From: Ziziphus jujuba | Taxonomy: Eukaryota; Streptophyta; Magnoliopsida; Rosales; Rhamnaceae | Length of the DNA: 64,000 bases | Assembly: GCF_031755915.1 (NCBI RefSeq) | Contig: NC_083387.1 | Location: forward strand, 19,241,001 to 19,305,000 | Direction: 5' to 3' | Shown here: in pieces, positions 54,141-64,000 of the stretch | Numbering within the stretch: position 1 is the first letter of the stretch | Layout: every line of letters starts with the position of its first letter | Notes under the pieces: model-generated | What the model was told of the DNA's origin: nothing | Seen by the model: the letters and a program-made list of their open reading frames with translations, nothing else | Databases searched by the model: none | Made by a program: the position numbers and the translations under genes

Positions 54141-57100
54141 ATGGAGAGCGCGTCGGAATTGGTGGCATTCCCATTGCTGATAACGCCGATCGAGTCCAAC
54201 TACAGAGCCTGCACCATTCCCTACCGCTTTCCTTCCGATAATCCTCGCAAGCCTACCCCTGCTGAGATTGCCTGGATCGACCTCTTCCTCAACTCCATTC
54301 CTTCCTTCAAGTATTTCTTCTTCTTCTTCTTCTTCTCTAACTTCCCTTTTCATTTTACTTTTTTTTTTCCTTTTTTTTTTTTTTTCTCTCTTTTTAAAGA
54401 GAAAGTTTTAATTTTTTCTATTTTTTTCCATTTTAGAGCAAAATATTTGGCTTGAATTCTCAGAGTTTGGGATTTTGGTTACTTATAATTTGTTACAGGA
54501 AACGAGCGGAGGCTGATACTACAGTCCCTGATGCTCCAATTAGAGCTGAAAAATTTGCTCAGAGGTTGGCTTTCCATTTTTGCTTATGTTTATGAGTTTT
54601 TGTTGGACCACTTACTTAATATAGTATTCTCTGAATCCTACATTTGGAAAAATATATTTTGTGGGTTTTGTATTGTTTTTTTTTTTTTTTTTTTTTACTT
54701 CTTTGAGATCATTGCCGCACAATCACTGCTAGTGAAAATCCGCATAAGAAATCTGAATTATTATAGTTTAGTAAGAATGGGATTTTCCTTGCTAGCTGCT
54801 TAACATGTGGTTTTTGAATTGGGTTTATGAGCTCATTTGGTGATTTAGTACTGTATGTTACTTTCATTATTCTTGTGGATGCACCTACACGTTTATAGTG
54901 ACAATCCCTGATTGCATTTTATCTTGTGGAAGGTACGCTGAAATACTTGGAGATTTCAAGAAAGATCCTGAAAGTCATGGTGGGCCTCCTGATTGTATAG
55001 TAAGTCATATTTGGTGAAATTATTGACTTGTTTTGGTTCTCTCAGTGATCGACTGCTTTGTTTATTTGATTATTTCATTTTTTTGTTTTCTTACTATTTG
55101 GGATGGGGTTGTATTCCAGCTTCTTTGCAGAATTCGTGACCAAATCCTTAGGGAATTGGGATTCAGAGATATATTCAAGAAAGTCAAGGCAAGTGTAAAC
55201 TTTGAATGCAACACTTTCACTATGGATTCTAAAAGGAAACCATCCTTTTTAGAAAAGAGAATAATAATAATAATAACAATGTAAAAGCTGTTGTTCTAGA
55301 GTTCTGGCATGTAAGAGTGCTTCCTACAAGCACATGAAAAAATCATCGGTGAGGCAGGAGGGTAATAAGTATGCATGTGAAACTGCATGTATTTGCTAGG
55401 CAATTTCGAAATCCTTTCACATAATTACCGTCTGGCTAAGAAAGAGAGAAGGAATTGACTAATACATATGCCTCCCCTTCTCTCCTTCTCTTTTTTTTTC
55501 CTTCTCCCCCCACAAGTTTATAATCAAGCGTATTATTCTTTGTGATGGATTTCATCAGGATGAAGAGAATGCGAAAGCCATATCTTTATTTGAGGATGTT
55601 GTTCGAATTAATGATGCTATTGAAGACGAAGGAAAACGTCTAGAGAATCTGGTTAGAGGAATTTTTGCTGGAAACATATTTGATCTTGGTTCTGCACAGG
55701 TAGGCTTATAGTGCAACAAAACTTTATGATGTTTGTATTGTTGTGTCTGAAAGGTTGTAAACATACCTTTATATAAGAATTCTAAAGTATAGACATAACC
55801 ATCAAGTAGTAGTAATATTTGATATTAAATTAAGCCTCAATATCTAAATGCTTGAATTTGGTGGCGTGGAGTATATTTATCTCTTTCCGTTCTACTAGTG
55901 GCAGTACCATTTATTGAATTGCTTGCTGTTGTGCAATTTCATGGAGCAAGTGTTTTTAAACTCTTCCATTAACTTAACTTGACCTATTAACCCCCTGAGG
56001 TGGAATGTTATATCTATTCCTTAGCGCTTTTTTTTTTTTTTTTTTTTTTTTGGGGGGGGGGGGGTCATAAATTATTTTACACCGTACACTTCTTATATCC
56101 TAAAAACTTTAGATTATAAAAATAAAGATAAACATTTTGGTACATGCAAATTTATAGCATATCGATTCCTAATAATATACACTAAACAACATATTCACCA
56201 AAAAAAAAAAAAAAAAAAAAAATGGATATACATTAAGTAACATGGTTACTGCTGAAACCTTTAAGCTTAATAAAGCTAAACTAAAATGCCAGTCATTCAC
56301 TTGAGATGGATATAATTTCTTTTTTTCTTTTTGAAGCTTGCAGAAGTTTTCTCAAGGGATGGTATGTCCTTCTTGGCTAGTTGTCAAAACATTGTCCCTC
56401 GACCTTGGGTTATTGATGACTTGGATACTTTCAAACTGAAATGGAGCAAAAAACCTTGGAAAAAGGTTAGATCAGAAGAAAAAAATGAGTATATATATAT
56501 ATATATATCTATATATATGTGTGATTGTGTGTGTATATAATATTTTTCTTCTGACTTATTTATCTACCTAAGAAGTTAGGTCGCTTGATTCACACGTATT
56601 GAAGATCTTTCCTTTTTCTTTCTGGGGGACTCATGACAGGCTATTATTTTCGTTGATAATTCTGGTGCTGATATTATACTTGGTATTTTGCCATTTGCAA
56701 GAGAGTTGCTTCGGCGTGGGACACAGGTTTGCATTCTGATATGTTTGGGCTTGGGAGGGGGGAAAAGAATACTTGATATTTTTATTATTGTCTGCCTCTC
56801 CATTGTAGAACTTTATGTACTAGGTATATACACGAGGAAAATTAAGCCTGTATATATCTCGTGATAGAATTTGCAGTTTATGTTTTTATTTTTGTTTCTT
56901 GGAGGGTTGCTTCTATTAACATAATTTGTGGTTCTAAATTCTTTGACCATCGAATATATATCTTTTGAATTTGACCTCTCTTTATGAGTTTTCTTGTTTT
57001 TTACATTTGGTTACAATTGCCTCTTTTTCTCACTCTGCAGGTTGTTTTGGCAGCTAATGAGTTGCCTTCTATCAATGATGTAACTTACCCTGAACTGATT

Positions 57101-57971
57101 GAGATAATAGCAAAGGTGATTGAAAAACTCAGAGTATGTTAATTTTGAAATTTTGGTTGTCTCTGACAAATAAATGACAATTTACCAGTTGAAAGATGAC
57201 AATGGGGAGCTCGTAGGCATTGACTCTAAAAACCTTCTGATTGCCAATTCTGGTAATGATTTGCCGGTAAGTAAATGGGAGTGTACTTAAAAAAGATTAA
57301 TTTATTGCAACTGATTGAACTGAGGAGCTTCTCTGTTGAATTATAAATATTTTTATAGTTGTATGATTTCTGTTCAATTTGTTTCAGGTTATTGATCTTA
57401 CACATGTGTCACAAGAACTTGCATACATGGCAAATGATGCTGACCTCGTCATTTTGGAAGGCATGGTGAGTTCGTGAATTCAGTGTTGACCTCATTGTTT
57501 ATTTCAATTTATTTTAATTTTTTCCGTTGTTAATTAATGATGAATATTACTGAATTTATAGAATGAGTTTTTGTTTTATTTATAGAATCAGTTTAGGGAA
57601 ACATCATGGAAAAAGATATCCCCAAAAAAAAGGGCTGGATATTGATTTTCAGTTATTTACTAACTCTTGTTAGATGTGTTGATTGAGTGAAACCCTTATT
57701 ACGTTTGGCAGGGCCGTGGAATAGAGACAAATCTTTACGCTCAATTTAAGTGTGATTCCCTGAAGATTGGAATGGTAATGTTTTAAACAGTAATATGCTT
57801 CATTCAAACAATATTTTTAATCACACTGACTCCTTTTTCTTGTTACTTGTTTTTTAACTGTTATCTCTTTCCTTCATCCCAAATATACAGGTAAAACATC
57901 CAGAGGTTGCACAGTTTCTTGGAGGACGGCTTTACGATTGCGTTTTTAAATACAATGAAGTTTCAAGTTGA
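54141..57971 (+). CDS. DUF89 metal-dependent (damage-control) phosphatase
   Basis: Twelve exons: 54141-54310, 54499-54564, 54933-54999, 55120-55188, 55559-55699, 56337-56465, 56640-56726, 57041-57115, 57189-57266, 57388-57465, 57712-57774, 57891-57971. They join in frame to 367 aa, the length I recall for Arabidopsis At2g17340. The intron after exon 4 uses a GC donor (AAG|GCAAGT). DUF89 proteins are metal-dependent phosphatases proposed to hydrolyse damaged or excess phosphometabolites, and relatives form the C-terminal half of some pantothenate kinases. Diagnostic parts: [24 protein letters not shown] segment in exon 7, [39 protein letters not shown], and the ending [20 protein letters not shown]. 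No transit peptide, so probably cytosolic. Start supported by the family-like opening [17 protein letters not shown] long T24-G13 tract sits in the 55700-56336 intron. Confidence 0.92.
56028..56064. repeat. Poly-T/poly-G tract in DUF89 intron
   Basis: About 24 T followed directly by 13 G, within the intron before exon 6. Same arrangement as the longer tract at 59021-59080. Confidence 0.9.
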
Positions 57972-58442
57972 TAATGCGGATTCATGTCTGTACTCATAAC
58001 CTGATTTTTTTGAAGTTAATCATTTCGGTACATGCAAAATTAGGTCTTACTACCTGGAGGAACTTATAGCTTATACTTAAACCTGTCATAATAAAACATG
58101 ACGAGCAGTTGAAATTATCTTCCTATACATGTTTTTCTGTGTATCATGCTGGTGCAATATCATGCACATATAATCTCTATGAGAAATAGTTCATCAAAGC
58201 TTTGCTACTGACTATTATTGCTACTTGCCGGTGGATAATGATCAACTTTTTATTTTTATTTTTATTTTTATAGCCTCAAAATGAATGGATATTTGAAACT
58301 GAAGTTATACGCAGCATTCTTTATGATTTTTTAGTCATTTTATTGATGAACAGGAAAAGGTACACAAATTCTTTCACTCCAGAAACGCAAAAACAGAGCA
58401 AAAACAAAGGGTTACTTGTAAAGGGAAACACATTGCAGGAGA
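57972..58442. other. Convergent intergenic region
   Basis: 3' flanks of DUF89 (+) and XCP1-like (-) genes. No gene. Confidence 0.5.
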
Positions 58443-59884
<1,442 letters not shown>

Positions 59885-59951
59885 TTTTGCTTAAGAATGG
59901 AATAGTAAGAGAGGAATAGATGAGTGAATGTGAGGAAAGGGAAGGGATGCT

Positions 59952-59959
59952 TATTTATA
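59952..59959 (-). promoter_or_regulatory. Likely TATA box of the XCP1-like gene
   Basis: On the minus strand the sequence is TATAAATA, about 68 bp upstream of the ATG, a normal distance for a short-leader gene. A tissue-specific, TATA-driven promoter would fit a xylem protease. Confidence 0.65.
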
Positions 59960-62670
59960 GTGTTATATTTGATGTGTTGCTTGCAAATGAAGTTGTTGAA
60001 ATTTGTTTTTCTTTCTAGAATACGGTGTCTTTACGATTGGTTCTTTTGATTGGCAGGCTTTTGTCCCAAGCGTTCTCATTTTTTTAACGTATAGACTGAA
60101 AATGGGGATCCTAGATTTATGATTTTCACAGATATGGGTGAGAGTTTATTTTGCTTGTCTTATGAAATCTCTAAAAGAAGCAACCCTTTCTTCACTTGTT
60201 TTTTTTTTTAGCTTAAAAGCACTCGTTGGGTTTCAATTAGTGACAACTACCTACTTTTTAGCTTGAAAAAAAGTCTCCCATTTTGAGTGCAGAAATGAAC
60301 TTAATGCTCTCTATTTTATGCTCTACCTTTCATAAACATGTACATAATACTCTTAATTAGCAAACAACCACCAAAATAGAACTAAATGGAAACTGCAGCA
60401 CAACCGTAGCGGGTGTGATTGACGACATCTCTTGCTTTGAAGAAACTCCTCTTATTCTCGATGCGTTTCTTATGCAAGAAATTTTTTAGGCATGCTAAAA
60501 AACTTCTTGTGGTGCATGTCAGCATCTGGCCCCTCAAGTGCAATCTTACAGAATATAATGCTTGGTAATTGTTGACGTCGCTAGCTTCTTGGTCATATTT
60601 TTTATATTTTTTTTTGCAACTATGTTAATGGTGAAGGACGATGCTTTGTTGATTTTTAGACATCAACAGTAATAATTCCAGTGTCTATGGTTAAAATGGT
60701 TTTAAGAAAAAAGATGAAGAAAGAAAAGGAACAAAAACACTCTTACACGATAGGGTAGAGTAGTGTCAAATAGGACCGTCCCTGACCATACAATGGCACA
60801 AGGCGCCTATTTTGTGAGGGCCATGAATATTTTAGGTGTTTTTTAATTTTTTAAAAAATATTTAAAATAATTTATAAAATTGGAATATTAAATTACCTAG
60901 CAAAGATAACAATAAGATGGTTTCCTCTTTATGATTTTATATTTTTCTTATTAATTAGTAATTAATATATTTAAATGGTATAATAACAACTATAATTATC
61001 TTTTTTTTTTTTTTTTTTTTTTGGGTTTGCCTCCAATAAAGCTACAATTGTGGTGTGACTAACATTTATTTGTTGAATATATACAGCACATAAATACTCT
61101 CACCATTCTAATTATCCATTATTTAAATGATCTGGCAATGATGTCTATTGAAAGAAAAAATTGCTAGAACAACTTGACTGTAATAGTTTAATTGTTGATT
61201 TTGTATCTAAAATTACTAAAAAGAGTACATTTTAAGTGAATTTTTAGAATTGTTAGAGAATGATAGCATGTAATTTGAATCCAATTTAATTTAATAAAAT
61301 TTATTGCTCTTGTTCATTGTATTTATTGTTCATTTTGAAAGCTAACCTTTAAACCCAAAATCCTAGGACCGGCCCTAAAGTCAAAGTAGATTGATGGATA
61401 AACAAAAGAGTTTCAACAAACTACTTGACAATTTAGAGCATAAATTTTGGCCTAAGCATCTAACTCAAGGAAACAACAATGGTGAGTTCTGGTTGATTTT
61501 ACTATTTTAGCAATTAGGGATTGTTTGTGAGTGAAAAAATTTGTAATTGGCGGGCAAAATAAACTTGGTTCTGAAATCAGAATGACCAAAGATCTCGGCT
61601 ACTCAACAATAGTATATCAAATAATGTATCGTCAATAACGATGGAGGTATTTGATCGAAAAAAAATAAAAATAAAAATACAATGGGGGTAAACTACGGAA
61701 CTCTTAGATTAGCAATGGAGGAAAACCTGTAGGCGCATTCTTCTTTTAGATGTTTTGAATATTACACCTATATTTTCTAAGGTTTGCTATAGTTCAGAGA
61801 TAATTCTGTAGGTTACAAAAATTACATCTAGCACTCTGTCATTAGTTCAATCCTTCAAAATAACATTAAAAAAATGGTATTAAGGTCTTTCTAAATGTTA
61901 AAAAGTAGGTGTGCACCAAAATAAATGATGTTTCTATTTACGCCACATAAATTAAATTAATAGCCACATTATATTTAACACACATTTAGATTAATTGAAT
62001 TTTTATTTTCTACACCAATAAAATATATCTAATTTACCCGTACCATAAATAAAATAAAATCACATACACTACATTGTTTTTATCTTTAATTCTCATTGAA
62101 ATTGGGCGACTCTCTTTAATAGCCCTAATTCCTTTTGAAATCTGTTGCTTCTCATTGAAATTAATCAACTTTGTTCAATGATCCTGTTCATCTACCACCT
62201 GCTGACCTAGTTCCTAGAGGACTCTCTAGTTTGGGAATTTGTCTTCAGTCGTACAAATTTGGTCTTCAATTTTAGAGGTTTTCACATTTTCTTTAGATAT
62301 ATTTTTAGTTTGAATTTTGGTTTCTTATGTCTTCTATTTCAGTTTCTGTTTATGTTGTGTTATTAGTATCTGTGAGTGCCCAATTTTGTTATAGTAAGCC
62401 TAATAGGTCCATATGTTCATCTGAGTTTAGGTTTTTATGGGGCTTATAAATTCTAGTAGATACATAGCCCAAGCTATCTTTATGGGGCATATAGATAGGA
62501 ATGGATTGGTTGGCATAAAGATCACAAGAAATGGCCCAGTCTATTATTTGAGTGAGCCCACTTGAGGGGTACTTATAAATTCATAATGTAAACAGATTGT
62601 GAGCCCTAGATAGCATTTGGAATTACAAAAATAACAAAAAACCCAATTCTTTAGATAATACCAGTGAAGA

Positions 62671-62743
62671 AAATATCGATGTCGATGAAAATATCGAAGG
62701 TATGAATTTACAGAAATATCGATATCGATGGAAATATCGATAA
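62671..62743. repeat. ATATCGAT motif cluster
   Basis: AAATATCGATGTCGATGAAA, AATATCGAAGG, AAATATCGATATCGATGGAA and AATATCGATAAG occur within about 75 bp. It looks like the end of a dispersed repeat, but I cannot name the element. Confidence 0.6.
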
Positions 62744-63189
62744 GATTATGGAAACTGTAAATTTTTAATTTAAAATACAAATTTTAAGATATAAAATAAT
62801 TAATATAATAAAATAATATAAAAATTCAATAATTAGAGTACAATAATAATAAAATATAATAAAATACTCATCCAATTAAATATATATACTAAAATCTTAT
62901 ATATTATATAAAAAAAAACTAACAATATTATTTATTTATTTTTAAATAGATAAAATTAAATTTATTAAAAAAATAAATAAAATTAAATTAAACACTAAAA
63001 TAAAAAAATAAAAAAATATATATTAAAATATTATCATAGTAAAAATCAAGCATATTAAAAATGATAACTAAAAGCAATAACATGAATTAGATAAGGTAAA
63101 AGCTAAGAATATAATTGAATTAGTTGCTTCTCACTTTTTCATACCACCACGACAAATCACCATCACATAGATTTTTATTTATTTTTTTA

Positions 63190-63370
63190 TTTTATTCTTT
63201 CTCTTTCCTTCCCCCACGTGAAAGAAAGATTTCTTTCTTATTTTTTTTCTTTTCTTCTTTCTCTTTCCCTTCCCCCACGTGGAAGAAAGATTTCTTTCTT
63301 ATCTTTTTTTCTCTTCTTCTTCCTCTTTCCCTTCCCCCACGTGGAAGAAAGATTTCTTTCTTATCCTTTC
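63190..63370. repeat. Tandem repeat, about 61-bp period, three copies each with a CACGTG G-box
   Basis: Each copy has a pyrimidine stretch, CTTCCCCCACGTG, then GAAGAAAGATTTCTTTCTTA. CACGTG cores lie at 63215-63220, 63276-63281 and 63338-63343 (offsets 61 and 62). Each copy also carries the inverted repeat AAGAAAGATTTCTTTCTT. CACGTG is the core bound by plant bZIP and bHLH factors; any regulatory role here is inference. Confidence 0.85.
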
Positions 63371-63745
63371 TTCTTCTTCCTCTCTTCCCTTCGTCTTCTT
63401 CCTGGGCTCTTCTGTGCCAGATCAGTTAACAACCAAAAACAAAAAAAACCAAAATTTCCAGGCCCTCTCTTTTCTCTTCTCTTCTCTCTGTGTATCCCCA
63501 TCTTTTCCCCCTTCAGTTTTTCTCCGACCGATTACCACAAACCAAACACACACACAAATCAACACAAACACACCTAACCAGTTCGGCCGACATATCCCAG
63601 AAATTTCCACCTTTTCCTATCGACAACCGGCCGATCTTTCCATCTTATCCACCCAAAATCCGAAATCTTCACCGACAATGGACGATTCCGTCGACTTCCA
63701 TCGATTCCGGTGATAAATCGACGACATGCGTGCAAGAAACTTCTT

Positions 63746-63767
63746 CCCCCCCCCCCCCCCCCCCCCC
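63746..63767. repeat. Poly-C run of 22
   Basis: Uninterrupted cytosines; the third long G/C homopolymer in the right 8 kb of the window. Confidence 0.95.
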
Positions 63768-64000
63768 TGTCAGTGTCGGACGGGGTCTACAACGGAAACT
63801 GTTGCCGACATTTCCACCGTCTCGACGATTTTTGCTTCCCTGGATAATACAACCAAGTTTCCATACAACCCATATGATGAGTCATGTGGTCCAAATGTTT
63901 TAAACTTGAAGCCTAATATATATATATATATATATCCATAACTCGTGAATTAACACACAACCCTAACCCGTTGAACATTGGGAAAAGCCTATGATTGAGT

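Larger units (their letters stand above)
59960..63999. other. Repeat-rich intergenic DNA at the right edge
   Basis: No certain gene. Contents: upstream flank of the XCP1-like gene; a 60.77-61.38 kb block flanked by similar AGGACCGTCCC and AGGACCGGCCC sequences; a cluster of ATATCGAT motifs at 62671-62743; very AT-rich DNA at 62760-63110; the G-box tandem array at 63190-63370; a pyrimidine-rich stretch; and a 22-C run at 63746-63767. Open frames after 63400 are low-complexity and unrecognised. Confidence 0.5.

Noticed and set aside
63124..63713. Overlapping S/F/P-rich ORFs of 100-144 codons
   Set aside because: They are three frames of a pyrimidine-rich tandem repeat and leader-like DNA without domain similarity.

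Overview
This window is nuclear DNA from a flowering plant, almost certainly a eudicot. The genes are split by GT-AG introns in very AT-rich spacers full of poly-T/poly-A tracts and AT, GA and CT microsatellites. All products are plant families: a BIG-type ARF-GEF, an organellar Glu-tRNA synthetase, an alpha-expansin, PPR proteins, a phytocyanin, a xylem-type papain and a GH28 polygalacturonase. The species cannot be fixed from sequence alone. I rebuilt exon-intron structures by hand from splice sites, reading frame and remembered family sequences. Every model given as intact sums to a whole number of codons.

Layout: 2063-13864 (-) BIG1-like Sec7 ARF-GEF, 11 exons, with a dead LINE fragment and a local duplication in intron 2. 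14.0-17.2 kb is AT-rich spacer with a 36-bp tandem repeat and an RNase H-like retroelement remnant. 17196-23332 (-) is organellar glutamyl-tRNA synthetase (OVA3-like), 13 exons. 24680-25690 (+) is a divergent alpha-expansin, EXPA20-like. 26.28-27.08 kb is a ~420-bp tandem duplication. 27165-27993 (-) is a THA8-like short PPR protein. 28242-32960 (+) is a decayed, intron-bearing DEAD-box helicase pseudogene related to RH27/RH51. 33634-34284 (-) is an early-nodulin-like phytocyanin. 36914-39386 (-) is a conserved plant protein of unknown function. 40482-43865 (+) is aminoacylase-1-like M20 peptidase. 44537-46459 (-) is a REME1-like PLS-DYW PPR editing factor. 47033-48848 (+) is a 117-aa coiled-coil protein. 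49298-49420 is a perfect-looking foldback hairpin. 50148-52612 (+) is a GH28 polygalacturonase carrying a +1 frameshift. 54141-57971 (+) is a DUF89 metal-dependent phosphatase, 12 exons. 58443-59884 (-) is an XCP1-like xylem cysteine peptidase. 59.9-64.0 kb is repeat-rich spacer ending in a G-box tandem array.

The genes are independent transcription units, not an operon. Some share themes: wall remodelling and xylem (expansin, polygalacturonase, XCP1, phytocyanin) and organellar gene expression (GluRS, THA8-like, REME1-like). From memory, BIG1, EXPA20 and aminoacylase are consecutive loci in Arabidopsis (At4g38200, 38210, 38220), so the window appears to keep that order with other genes inserted. 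I found no CRISPR, phage-like or other novel multi-gene system. The most interesting signals are the hairpin at 49.3 kb, the frameshifted polygalacturonase with odd splice sites, the helicase pseudogene, the divergent expansin active site, and a Met-to-Leu type change in the Sec7 brefeldin-A site of BIG1.
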